DNA of 64,000 bases. Source: Motiliproteus sp047633175 (GTDB taxonomy: Bacteria; Pseudomonadota; Gammaproteobacteria; Pseudomonadales; Balneatricaceae). The stretch spans positions 18,229-82,228 of the forward strand of contig JBLIEQ010000018.1 in NCBI GenBank assembly GCA_047633175.1. Reading direction: 5' to 3'. Of this stretch, positions 50,545 through 58,968 are shown in pieces (the stretch's first letter is position 1; each line of letters starts with the position of its first letter). The translations under genes and the position numbers were made by a program. The notes beneath the pieces were generated by a model that saw only the letters and a list, made by a program, of their open reading frames with translations, was not told the DNA's origin and did no database searches.

Positions 50545-52872
50545 TCAGGTCTCCTTGAGGGTCTCGGTGTGGGTGCTGTTTGCAGGCGGGGTGTTGGCGT
50601 CTGAATCAAACAGCATAATCAGAATAGGCAGCAGGATAAAGTCGACGATCAGGGCGATGACGATGGTGATTGCGGTCAGCAGTCCCATGTCGGCGTTAAT
50701 CTTAAAGCTGGAGAGCGACAGGATCATAAAGCCGACTGAGAGCACGGCGGTCGTGATCCATAGTGCCTTGCCGACACTGTGAAAGGCGTAGATGATCGCA
50801 TCCCGGGTCGAGTTGTCGCGCTGGCGCCGGGCATAGAGATACTTGCTGAGAAAGTGCACGCTATCATCGACGACGATACCCAGGGTCATGGCGGTCACCA
50901 CCGACAGCGCGAGTCCTACCTCCCCCACGCCTATCCCCCAGATGCCGAACGCGATTCCCGCCGGTATCAGGTTGGGTGCCAGGCTGAGAATACCCAGCTT
51001 AAGCGATCGGAGCGCGAATCCCATTAGCAAGGAAATCAACACCAGTGCGGTCAGGGTACCGATCAGCATGCTTTTGATATTGCGCTGGCCGATATGGGAG
51101 AACATCAGCGGGGGGCTGGCGATAAGGCCTTCCACATTGGGGATATGGGTCTGCATCCAGCGGTAGGCGCGTTGCTCAAGGTCGAGCATCTGGTTACTGC
51201 TCAGATTATGGTAGTTGGCCACGATACGTATGGCTGACTTGTCGATATTGATCTGGTTATTGAGATCCAGACCATAGGGTAATGACATCTCATACAGCAG
51301 CAGATATTGGGCCGCTAGTTCTCGTGATTCGGGCAGTCGGTAGTAGCTGGGATCATCGCCATGCATGTTGCGATTAAGGCGCTTCATCGTATCGGTGAGG
51401 CTGTTGACATGCACCGTTTCGGGTTGCAACAGCAGCCACTGCACCAGCCGCTCGGTGGCCTCTAAGAAGGCCGGATCGCTGATGCCGCCACTCTCGCCAG
51501 CACTGAGTTCGAACTCCATCATGGCCATGCCGGTCAGGTGCTCATTGCTGAAGTCGGTGGCGACCCTGAAGGGGATGCTGTGATCAAAATATTCGACGAA
51601 ATTATCATTAAGCTCGTTGCGAGGCACCTGACTGACGGTCAGGACGATGACGGCCAGAGAGCCCCAGAGCAGAACGCGTTGATTGCCGATCACGAAGCGG
51701 GCGATGCGATCCATAAGCGTGGGGCCTTGCTGTTCTTTAGACCCGGCTTTGAGGGGCAGGATCGCCAGCAGTGCCGGAAACAGCGTCAGCGACAGGATGC
51801 AGGCGAGCATGACCCCCATGGCGACTATATTGCCCAGATCGGCGAAGGGTGGGGAGTCGCTGAAATTCATACTCAGGAAGCCGATAGCGGTGGTAACACT
51901 GGTGAGAATGACCGGCTGAGTATTGATGCGCAAACTGGTGATCAACGCCTGGGTGCGTTCCACCCCAGAGCGCAGCTCATGGTAGAAGGTACTCAGTATA
52001 TGGACGCAGTCGGCAACGGCCAGTGTCAGGATAATAATGGGTGCAGAGGCGGAGGGGGCCGTGAGATAGAGTCCGGCCCAACCGGCCAGTCCCATGGCTC
52101 CGGTGATGCTGGCAACGACGACCACCAGCGTGGCCAGTAAACCGCCAAGGGTGCGGACCAGTAACCCGATCAGGACCATTACCGCCAGAAACATCAGTGG
52201 CACCAGGGTCTTGCTGTCATGTATCGAGGCTTCGGAGAAACTGTTGTTCATCATCACCATGCCAGTCAGATAAACCTTCATATCCGGGTAACGTTGCAGC
52301 AGTCGATCACGGATGTCGCGTACCCCGGCCACCACCTCGGGGGTCTCCTCGACCAGGTTGATGCCGGGAAAGTGAATGCTGACGTTAACCGCGGCGACTG
52401 CGCCATCGGTGGAGACCAGTCGGTGAACCAGCAGCGGTTCGCTTAAGGCGATCTCTTTGATACGGGCGATCCGCTCCGCATTCAGGTTCCTAGTATCGGG
52501 CACCAGGTCCTCGACGATCAGGTCATCGGCTTCGGCAAAGCTGTATTGGTAGTTGGTGATAGAATCGACACGGGTGGAATAGGGCAGCTGCCAGCTCTGT
52601 TCGGTCAGCCAGTGCAGCGCGTCTAAGGTCTCAGGATTGAAGACGGTGCCACTGGTTGGCACCAGGATAAAGAGGGCATTATCACTCTTGGCGAAGGTCT
52701 TTTGCATCCGCTCAAAGGTTTGCAGTTGCGGGTTGTCTTCGCCAAAAAACACTCGGTAATCGCTCTTAAAAACTAGCTTCTGTGCGCCATAGGTTGCGAC
52801 CGCAACCAGCGCCAGTAGCAGTAAACAGACGAGGTAACGCCGGCGAATCAGCTTTGGGTAGAACGCATCCAT
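50545..52872 (-). CDS. RND-superfamily MMPL-type exporter
   Basis: A 775-aa inner-membrane protein with the RND/MMPL duplication: TM1 near residues 12-30, a periplasmic domain, a five-to-six-span block near 225-400 (LVPLMFLAVMVLIGLLVRTL, APIIILTLAVADCVHILSTF), a second periplasmic domain, and a second span block from about 610 (VVTAMTLGIVVDDSVHFLSK). The conserved Asp-containing VADCVH and VVDDSVHF are the proton-relay signatures. Relatives move lipids or hopanoid/sterol-like molecules; the substrate here is unknown. First gene of the trio with the LolA-like and barrel proteins. Confidence 0.9.
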   Translation of the reverse strand: MDAFYPKLIRRRYLVCLLLLALVAVATYGAQKLVFKSDYRVFFGEDNPQLQTFERMQKTFAKSDNALFILVPTSGTVFNPETLDALHWLTEQSWQLPYSTRVDSITNYQYSFAEADDLIVEDLVPDTRNLNAERIARIKEIALSEPLLVHRLVSTDGAVAAVNVSIHFPGINLVEETPEVVAGVRDIRDRLLQRYPDMKVYLTGMVMMNNSFSEASIHDSKTLVPLMFLAVMVLIGLLVRTLGGLLATLVVVVASITGAMGLAGWAGLYLTAPSASAPIIILTLAVADCVHILSTFYHELRSGVERTQALITSLRINTQPVILTSVTTAIGFLSMNFSDSPPFADLGNIVAMGVMLACILSLTLFPALLAILPLKAGSKEQQGPTLMDRIARFVIGNQRVLLWGSLAVIVLTVSQVPRNELNDNFVEYFDHSIPFRVATDFSNEHLTGMAMMEFELSAGESGGISDPAFLEATERLVQWLLLQPETVHVNSLTDTMKRLNRNMHGDDPSYYRLPESRELAAQYLLLYEMSLPYGLDLNNQINIDKSAIRIVANYHNLSSNQMLDLEQRAYRWMQTHIPNVEGLIASPPLMFSHIGQRNIKSMLIGTLTALVLISLLMGFALRSLKLGILSLAPNLIPAGIAFGIWGIGVGEVGLALSVVTAMTLGIVVDDSVHFLSKYLYARRQRDNSTRDAIIYAFHSVGKALWITTAVLSVGFMILSLSSFKINADMGLLTAITIVIALIVDFILLPILIMLFDSDANTPPANSTHTETLKET

Positions 52873-52931
52873 GATATTTCCTGACGCTTAAGAGAGTGCA
52901 GAGCTTGAGTGCAAAAGCGATGAAATGCTAT

Positions 52932-52953
52932 TTATAATACGGCCGCATTATAA
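52932..52953. promoter_or_regulatory. 22-base palindrome with TATAAT on both strands, upstream of the exporter operon
   Basis: TTATAATACGGCCGCATTATAA is symmetrical except at one base pair and contains a TATAAT on each strand. It lies 60 bases before the MMPL start and 168 before the divergent glycosyltransferase. It could be an operator or overlapping -10 elements; no good -35 accompanies either orientation. Confidence 0.45.
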
Positions 52954-53120
52954 AATATGTCCAGTCCCTGTTGGGCACTATTAAAAGCGATCGGACAGAC
53001 GGACAACTCCGACCTGTTTTAGGGGTCGTGCGGAAGCCCTGCCGCTTACGGGAGGGCACCGGATTGTTTTTTACACGCGTTTTTCACTCGCATATTTAGG
53101 GATTAAAGACAGGAGGTTCT

Positions 53121-54296
53121 TTGAAAATTTTACTGCTTAGCGGTTATCACGCTGCGAGTCATAAGTACTGGTGTGAGGGGCTGATGAACGCTTTTCCTGA
53201 GCATGAGTGGCACTGTCTGACTCTGCCGGCGCGTTATTTTAACTGGCGGGTGCGGGGCGCTCCGCTGTCCTGGTTGCATGAACAGTCCGCGGTGTTAGAT
53301 CGACCGGTTGAGCTGTTGATCGCGACCTCGATGGTCGATCTGGCTACTCTGAAAGGGCTTAATACCAATCTGGCGGCTACGCCGAGCCTGTGCTATTTCC
53401 ATGAGAACCAGTTCGCCTACCCTAAAAGCCGTGAGCAACATGCCAGCGTCGATGCGCAGATGGTTAACCTGTATGCGGCTCTGGCGGCAGATGGGGTGCT
53501 GTTTAATTCGGCCTTTAACCGCGACAGTTTCTTTGCCGGGGTTAATCGCCTGCTGGCCAAGCTGCCGGACCATCGACCGACGGCCATAGAGCCACTGCTG
53601 GAGAGTCGCTCAGTGGTGTTGCCGGTACCGCTGAATGAGCGGGGCGATGCGGACTTGTCGCCGCCAGAGGACGCTGAACCCAGAACGCATCAAGACTGGA
53701 AACTGGACGCGAATCGGCCGGCGATCAAAATCATCTGGGCCTCGCGCTGGGAATACGATAAGGGACCGGATCGGTTGCTGGCGGTTATGGAGGAACTCGA
53801 ATGTCGGGGCACCGAGTACCGGATCTGTATTCTTGGTGAGCAGTTTCGGCACTCGCCCAAAGAGTTCGATGCGATTAAACAGGCCTTCGAGCATCGTATT
53901 GTACAGTTTGGGTTTGTGGCGTCGACGTTCGAGTATCAGCGCTGGCTGTCCTCTGCCGATATTATCCTGTCGACCTCTATCCACGAGTTCCAGGGGTTGG
54001 CCGTGCTGGAGGCCGTGGCGGCCGGCTGTGTACCTGTCCTGCCGGGACGGCTGTCATACCCCGAGCTGGTGCCGGCACGATTTCTGTATGCCAGTTATGA
54101 GACTGACCTGCCCAGAGAGGCGCAGGCGGCTGCGAATCTGATTGAGCAGGTTGTTGCCGACAGGCCGAAGGCACCCTGCGTCAAACGTTTTTTTTGGTCT
54201 GCGTTACGGTCGGAGTATGCCGAACTGTTCGATCGCGTTGCCAGTAGAAATACTCGCAAAATGGCAGCAGATGATTTCAGTAGACAGGCTTTTTAA
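53121..54296 (+). CDS. tRNA-queuosine alpha-mannosyltransferase-like glycosyltransferase (DUF3524 + GT1)
   Basis: The 391-aa protein has an N-terminal DUF3524 domain (LLSGYHAASHKYWCEGLMNA, ATSMVDLATLKGL, CYFHENQFAYP) and a C-terminal GT-B donor domain (IIWASRWEYDKGPDRLLAVM, STSIHEFQGLAVLEAVAAGC). This is the architecture of animal GTDC1/QTMAN, which mannosylates queuosine in tRNA-Asp; bacterial members are common in marine gammaproteobacteria but their substrate is inferred. It starts with TTG at 53121 after a perfect AGGAGG with 4-base spacing. Residues about 175-195 (ERGDADLSPPEDAEPRTHQD) form a loose linker. Confidence 0.85.
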   Translation: MKILLLSGYHAASHKYWCEGLMNAFPEHEWHCLTLPARYFNWRVRGAPLSWLHEQSAVLDRPVELLIATSMVDLATLKGLNTNLAATPSLCYFHENQFAYPKSREQHASVDAQMVNLYAALAADGVLFNSAFNRDSFFAGVNRLLAKLPDHRPTAIEPLLESRSVVLPVPLNERGDADLSPPEDAEPRTHQDWKLDANRPAIKIIWASRWEYDKGPDRLLAVMEELECRGTEYRICILGEQFRHSPKEFDAIKQAFEHRIVQFGFVASTFEYQRWLSSADIILSTSIHEFQGLAVLEAVAAGCVPVLPGRLSYPELVPARFLYASYETDLPREAQAAANLIEQVVADRPKAPCVKRFFWSALRSEYAELFDRVASRNTRKMAADDFSRQAF

Positions 54297-54364
54297 AATA
54301 TTGGACTATGCTAGTTGTGGTTTACACATTTTTCACTGTCTATATCCTCTAAGGAGCAACGACT

Positions 54365-54574
54365 ATGAATCAGCAATCCGAAATGTTGCAGCATGATGCC
54401 CAGTTAATTTTGAGCCTGTTTGGGAATGCCAAGGCGCAAAAACAGCGGTTAATGAATATCGAGCAGCAACTCAAGAGCGAGGGTGTGGATATTCAGCAGT
54501 TGCACAGAACGATTGCAGACCTGAATCAGGTGCAGGATCCCGAGCAGTACCGCTGCCGTTACCAGCCCTGTTGA
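54365..54574 (+). CDS. Small hypothetical helical protein
   Basis: The 69-aa product MNQQSEMLQHDAQLILSLFG onward is predicted helical, rich in Gln and Leu, with two cysteines near the end (QYRCRYQPC). AAGGAG lies 8 bases before the ATG, and an intrinsic terminator follows, so it is very likely a real, separately expressed gene. It is encoded 68 bases after the glycosyltransferase. I recognise no family. Confidence 0.75.
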   Translation: MNQQSEMLQHDAQLILSLFGNAKAQKQRLMNIEQQLKSEGVDIQQLHRTIADLNQVQDPEQYRCRYQPC

Positions 54575-54586
54575 TAGGCCCGCTAT

Positions 54587-54614
54587 AGAGGGGATCAGTG
54601 GTCCCCCTCTTTTC
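54587..54614 (+). terminator. Intrinsic terminator after the 69-aa gene
   Basis: AGAGGGG (54587-54593) pairs with CCCCTCT (54604-54610) around a 10-base loop, followed by TTTT. It is 13 bases after the stop codon. Confidence 0.85.
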
Positions 54615-54830
54615 GTTATCTAACATCCGCATTCACCAGCTGCGTATCCGCAGCTGGTCTTCTAGACCAACGATCGACCTTCTCTTGCCCTTTTCTTGCC
54701 CTCCTCTATAAAAAATAGACAAAGGGCGCAGTCAGCCTCTTGGTCTCCCTAATCGCTAGCGCTGCACGGCTAACTCAGCGTTGGTTTTATGCTATGGTTC
54801 GCTTCTTTTTCAGTCTTCTAAGGGGCGGCG

Positions 54831-56048
54831 ATGCATATAGTTGCGGACGAGAATATTCCGCTGGCCGAGGCTTTTTTTAGTCACCTAGGCACGGTTGAAC
54901 GTTTGCCGGGCCGATCGCTAACCCAACAACATCTACAGCGAGCCGATCTGCTGCTGGTGCGTTCGGTGACGGCTGTTAATGCAGAGTTGCTTGCCGATAC
55001 GCCGGTCAAATTTGTCGCCAGCGCGACTATCGGTACCGACCATGTGGATCTGCCCCTGCTGAAGCAGCGTGGCATAGGTTTCAGCAATGCGCCCGGCTGT
55101 AATGCTGATTCGGTGGTTGATTATGTGCTCTCGGCATTCACTCATCTGGCTGAGCAGCAGGGTTGCGCGCTAGCCGAGCGCCGGGTGGGTATTGTTGGCG
55201 TGGGTAATGTGGGCCGGCGCCTGCAGCAACGACTGCAGCGCCTGGGTATCGAGTGTCTGCTGTGTGATCCTCCACGTGCTGAGCAGGAACCGGCGTCAAC
55301 ACTCGGATCTGCAGACCGCTTTGTCGATCTTTCGGTGTTGCTAGGGCGCTGTGATGTCTTCTGTTTGCATACCCCCCTGACGCGAGAAGGCCGACATCCA
55401 AGTTATCACCTTTTTGATGCAGAACTGTTGCACGCCCTGCCTCAGGGCAGTTGGTTGATCAACGCCGGGCGCGGTGCGGTGATCGACAATAGGGCGCTGG
55501 CGGATTGTCTGCAACAGCGTAAGGATCTGCAGGTGGTGCTGGATGTGTGGGAACCTGAGCCTGCCATCGATACGGATCTGGCACAGCAGGTGACGCTGGC
55601 AACACCTCATATCGCCGGCTATAGCCTGGAGGGTAAGTCGCGCGGCACCGAGATGATTTACCAGAGCGCCTGCCGTTTTCTGGGGCTGACGCCGCAGAGA
55701 ACCCTAGCCCAGTTGCTGCCCCGGCCCGGGATCCGGCAGCTGGATCTTAATGCTGAGGCGGCCCTTGAAGTCGATCTGTTGCCGCGTCTGGTCAGGCTGG
55801 TGTATGACCTGCGCCGGGATCATGAGGCCTTGATCCAGAGGGTTCGTTGCCAGCCTCCCCACATCGCCAGCGAATTTGATCGGTTACGACGCTACTACCC
55901 CGAGCGGCGTGAGTTCAGTAGCCTGAATATCACAGGCATAGCGTCCGACAGCCCTCTGGCCGCACAGCTATCAGCTTATGGCTTCACCTTGGATAAAGAG
56001 TCCCTGGATGAACAGGTCCTCGATCTGCAGGCGCACGATGGCGAATAA
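54831..56048 (+). CDS. pdxB: 4-phosphoerythronate dehydrogenase
   Basis: NAD-dependent 2-hydroxyacid dehydrogenase of vitamin B6 synthesis. The 405-aa protein has the N-terminal MHIVADENIPLAEAFF, the NAD motif VGIVGVGNVGRRLQQRL near residue 119, catalytic INAGRGAVIDNRAL (Arg), and the His-containing TPHIAGYSLEGKSRG, plus the PdxB-specific C-terminal dimerisation domain from about 300. ATG 54831 follows AAGGGGCGGCG. Its end overlaps the PilZ gene by 11 bases. The 216 bases between the preceding terminator and this gene hold only a presumed promoter. Confidence 0.96.
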   Translation: MHIVADENIPLAEAFFSHLGTVERLPGRSLTQQHLQRADLLLVRSVTAVNAELLADTPVKFVASATIGTDHVDLPLLKQRGIGFSNAPGCNADSVVDYVLSAFTHLAEQQGCALAERRVGIVGVGNVGRRLQQRLQRLGIECLLCDPPRAEQEPASTLGSADRFVDLSVLLGRCDVFCLHTPLTREGRHPSYHLFDAELLHALPQGSWLINAGRGAVIDNRALADCLQQRKDLQVVLDVWEPEPAIDTDLAQQVTLATPHIAGYSLEGKSRGTEMIYQSACRFLGLTPQRTLAQLLPRPGIRQLDLNAEAALEVDLLPRLVRLVYDLRRDHEALIQRVRCQPPHIASEFDRLRRYYPERREFSSLNITGIASDSPLAAQLSAYGFTLDKESLDEQVLDLQAHDGE

Positions 56049-56784
56049 GCGGTTAGAGCAGCAGGCCGCGCCGGCGTCGGCTTCTATTCCGGGCTCAGGC
56101 CTCAAAGAACAGCTGCGCTTTGATGATCTGAGGCTGGCCGTCGGTGAGCGTATCCGCCTGGAAACAACGTTACCCCGGGGGCGTTTCTCGGTGTGTTATT
56201 TAGGGGCTTATTCTGAACGCTGCCTGATGGTGACGATGCCGGTAGTTAAGGGCGCAGATAAGCAGATCAAGGAGGGCGCGGCGATTACGCTGCGGCTGAT
56301 CGCCCTCAATCGCGCCTGTGCCTTCAAGACAAGGTTGATCAGGGCGCAGACCCTGCCGGTACCTATGCTTTTTCTTGACTACCCCGATACGGTAGACTCA
56401 GTGGTGGTGCGTAAGGCCCCGCGTGTCAGTACTCAGGTGATCGTCTCGGTGGATGAGGCTGATGCCGGACATTTCGGCAGTGGTTGGCCGCGCCAGGCGC
56501 TCTGTTGCGATCTTAGCCTGCTGGGTGCCAGGATTGAGGCCAGCGATCAGCTGGGCGAGATCGGAGACCGACTCTATGTGACGGCAAGGGTCAGGGTCGG
56601 CAAGATCGATCAGGTGCTGCTGGTCGAAGGGGTGATCCGCAATATGGAAGAGATTGAGGACAGTTTTAGCGAGGGCTTCAGGATGGTGCATGGGTTGGAG
56701 TTTAGCGCTATGGACGAGGAGACTCAGCTGATTCTGACCGGATTTGTGTATCAGCAGCTGTTGCGCGAGCAGGTCGGGCTCTGA
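56038..56784 (+). CDS. PilZ-domain c-di-GMP-binding protein
   Basis: The 248-aa protein has an N-terminal YcgR-like PilZN region (about 25-115) and a PilZ domain (about 122-240) with both signature elements, RKAPR (125-129) and DLSLLG (158-163), so it should bind c-di-GMP. The effector partner is not evident; the gene follows pdxB with an 11-base overlap and precedes the NAD-kinase-like gene, an arrangement that suggests co-transcription only. ATG 56038 was chosen because upstream codons would extend into pdxB with no family match. Confidence 0.85.
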   Translation: MANKRLEQQAAPASASIPGSGLKEQLRFDDLRLAVGERIRLETTLPRGRFSVCYLGAYSERCLMVTMPVVKGADKQIKEGAAITLRLIALNRACAFKTRLIRAQTLPVPMLFLDYPDTVDSVVVRKAPRVSTQVIVSVDEADAGHFGSGWPRQALCCDLSLLGARIEASDQLGEIGDRLYVTARVRVGKIDQVLLVEGVIRNMEEIEDSFSEGFRMVHGLEFSAMDEETQLILTGFVYQQLLREQVGL

Positions 56785-56808
56785 TGGAACCAACAAGCAG
56801 GAGTGATG

Positions 56809-56889
56809 ATGTTTAAGCTGAGACTGATCGTGAATCCGTTAGCGGGCTTAGGTGCTGGCAGTCTGGGTTCTGATGAAATTAATGCATAG
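56809..56889 (+). pseudogene. Truncated duplicate of the 5' end of the NAD-kinase-like gene
   Basis: Between the PilZ gene and the intact gene, 56809-56889 encodes MFKLRLIVNPLAGLGAGSLG then SDEINA-stop, aligned with MFKLGLIVNPLAGIGGSVAL of the real protein. It keeps its own strong ribosome site (AGGAGTG before two adjacent ATGs at 56806 and 56809), so this 26-codon frame may still be translated as an upstream frame. Silent differences (AAGCTG / AAACTA, GTGAAT / GTAAAT) show it is an older copy. Confidence 0.85.
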
Positions 56890-56897
56890 AGGAAATG

Positions 56898-58010
56898 ATG
56901 TTTAAACTAGGACTGATCGTAAATCCGTTAGCGGGTATCGGTGGCAGTGTTGCCCTTAAAGGCAGCGACGGTGCTGATACTGTGCAGCAGGCGCTTGCAC
57001 TGGGGGCCGTACCCAGGGCGGGGGAGCGTGCGCGCCAGGCGCTGGATGTCTTGGCAGGGTTGGCGTTCGAGTGTTACACCTATCCGGCTGAGATGGGTGA
57101 GCAGGCCGCGCTGGAAGCCGGTATCCGTCCCCAGGTACTGGGAGCGATAAAGACGGGCCAGACCTGTGCTGAAGATACTCGGCGTGCGGCCTTAGATCTG
57201 GTGGCCGCCGGCGTCGATCTGATCCTGTTTGCCGGTGGGGATGGTACGGCGCGCGATCTGCATAGCGCTATCGATGCCCGGGTGCCGGTACTGGGGGTTC
57301 CGGCCGGAGTTAAGATCCATTCCGGTGTGTATGCCATCACTCCGGTTGCTGCCGGCCAGGTCGTAGCGATGTTGATCGCGGGTGACCTGGTTAGCCTGCG
57401 GGAGCAGGAGGTACGTGATATCGACGAGCAAGCCTTTCGCCAGGGTCAGGTACGGGCGCGCTATTACGGCGAGTTGCTGGTGCCCGAAGAGGGGCGCTTT
57501 GTGCAGCAAACCAAGAGTGGTGGCAAGGAGGTCGAAGTCCTGGTACTCGATGATATCGCCGCCGACAGCATCGAAAATATGGACCCAGGCGTCTGCTATG
57601 TGATGGGTTCCGGCACCACGGTGCAGGCCGTGATGGCGCAAATGGGGCTGGCCAATACCCTGCTGGGGGTCGACCTGGTGCGTGACGGCGCGTTGCTGGG
57701 GTCGGATCTGAGTGCGGCGCAACTGCTGGAGCAGATCGCAGATCAGCCATTCCGTATTCTGGTTACCGTGATCGGCGGTCAGGGGCATATCATCGGCCGT
57801 GGCAATCAGCAGTTATCGACCGAGCTGCTGCGGCGCGCGGGCCGCGATAATCTGCTAGTGATCGCCACTAAGACCAAACTCAAACAGCTTGAGGGCCGCC
57901 CTCTGGTCATCGACTCGGGCGATCCCGCGCTGGATAAAGAATGGTCAGGATTGATTCGAGTGGTGACCGGCTATCACGACGCCGTACTCTATCCGGTGGC
58001 CGATTATTAG
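56898..58010 (+). CDS. ATP-NAD kinase family protein (COG3199)
   Basis: The 370-aa protein carries the NAD/diacylglycerol kinase GGDGT motif at 113-117 (LILFAGGDGTARDLHSAI), a N-terminal IVNPLAG strand-turn near 7-13, and VPAGVKIHSGVYAITP. It belongs to the COG3199 group distinct from canonical NadK; its substrate is not firmly known. Two adjacent ATGs exist at 56895 and 56898; AGAGG is 5 bases before the second, which I used. A truncated copy of its beginning lies directly upstream. Confidence 0.85.
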   Translation: MFKLGLIVNPLAGIGGSVALKGSDGADTVQQALALGAVPRAGERARQALDVLAGLAFECYTYPAEMGEQAALEAGIRPQVLGAIKTGQTCAEDTRRAALDLVAAGVDLILFAGGDGTARDLHSAIDARVPVLGVPAGVKIHSGVYAITPVAAGQVVAMLIAGDLVSLREQEVRDIDEQAFRQGQVRARYYGELLVPEEGRFVQQTKSGGKEVEVLVLDDIAADSIENMDPGVCYVMGSGTTVQAVMAQMGLANTLLGVDLVRDGALLGSDLSAAQLLEQIADQPFRILVTVIGGQGHIIGRGNQQLSTELLRRAGRDNLLVIATKTKLKQLEGRPLVIDSGDPALDKEWSGLIRVVTGYHDAVLYPVADY

Positions 58011-58057
58011 ATCCTGCTGTCCCTCCCTCTATTTCTTTTTAAAGTGATACTAACTAT

Positions 58058-58924
58058 ATGAATGATAAAACGATAGCAACTCATAACGGTAGTTTTCATG
58101 CGGATGATGTTTTCAGTATCGCTGCACTTAAGAATATCTATCCCTCTTTTAAACTCATACGTACCCGTAATTTAGAGCGTATTGCCGAGGCAGATATTGT
58201 TCTGGATGTAGGGGGTGAATATGACCCGGATGCAGGTCGTTTTGATCATCATCAACGCGGTGGTGCAGGTGAACGTGAAAATGGTATTCCCTATTCCTCA
58301 TTTGGTTTGATTTGGCAGAAATATGGCTTAGAAATATGCCAGGGTGACCAGGATGTCGCTAATTCTGTTGACAGGGGGCTGGTATCAACGATCGATGCCA
58401 TCGATTGTGGTCATGTCGAAGGTGTCTCTAAGGGTATTAGTCTTAGTCAGACTATCTCAATGTTTAACCCCACCTGGTATGAAGAGAGTAATTTTGATGC
58501 CGGTTTTGATGAGGCCGTTGCTTTTGCATCGCGCGTCTTAACGCGATTTATTGCCTCTGCTAAGGGTGGTGTTAGTGCGAAAGCAATTGTGGCTAAGGCT
58601 ATCGCTAATGCAGAAGATCCAAGAGTGATCGTATTAGAACAATATACTCCGTGGAAAAGGACGGTTCACGCCTTATCGGCAGAGGCTCTGTTTATGGTTT
58701 TTCCCTCGTCATCCGGCGAGTGGAGAATTCAAACAGTCCCTGTAGAACCCGGATCATTCGAAGATAGAAAGTCCCTGCCTAAACCCTGGGCCGGATTGAC
58801 CGATAAGGCACTTAAAGAAGCCACCGGTATTGATGATGCCATGTTCTGCCATAATGGTTTATTTATTGCGGGTGCAGAATCATTTGCAAGTACGATGAAA
58901 ATGGCATCCATCGCACTTCGATGA
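58058..58924 (+). CDS. MYG1-family metal-dependent hydrolase (UPF0160)
   Basis: The 288-aa protein shows the MYG1/DHH-like motifs THNGSFHADDVFS (residues about 8-20) and VGGEYDPDAGRFDHHQRGG (about 51-69), plus STIDAIDCGH and HNGLFIAGAESFAST near the end. Eukaryotic MYG1 is a 3'-5' RNA exonuclease; the bacterial role is unclear. The coding sequence is visibly more AT-rich, with more T/A-ending codons, than its neighbours, which may indicate later acquisition. The ribosome site before ATG 58058 is weak. Confidence 0.88.
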   Translation: MNDKTIATHNGSFHADDVFSIAALKNIYPSFKLIRTRNLERIAEADIVLDVGGEYDPDAGRFDHHQRGGAGERENGIPYSSFGLIWQKYGLEICQGDQDVANSVDRGLVSTIDAIDCGHVEGVSKGISLSQTISMFNPTWYEESNFDAGFDEAVAFASRVLTRFIASAKGGVSAKAIVAKAIANAEDPRVIVLEQYTPWKRTVHALSAEALFMVFPSSSGEWRIQTVPVEPGSFEDRKSLPKPWAGLTDKALKEATGIDDAMFCHNGLFIAGAESFASTMKMASIALR

Positions 58925-58940
58925 TTAATAGAGGAGGTGT

Positions 58941-58964
58941 TATGAAGAGAAATAGAGGAGTTTA
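58941..58964 (+). other. Seven-codon frame with a perfect ribosome site, upstream of the oxygenase
   Basis: ATG AAG AGA AAT AGA GGA GTT TAG (MKRNRGV) follows GAGGAGGTGTT, one of the strongest ribosome sites in the window. Its end supplies the GAGGAG ribosome site of the next gene. The segment looks like a short imperfect duplication of the AATAGAGGAG leader. It may be a translated leader peptide or simply a remnant. Confidence 0.4.
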
Positions 58965-58968
58965 GCCG

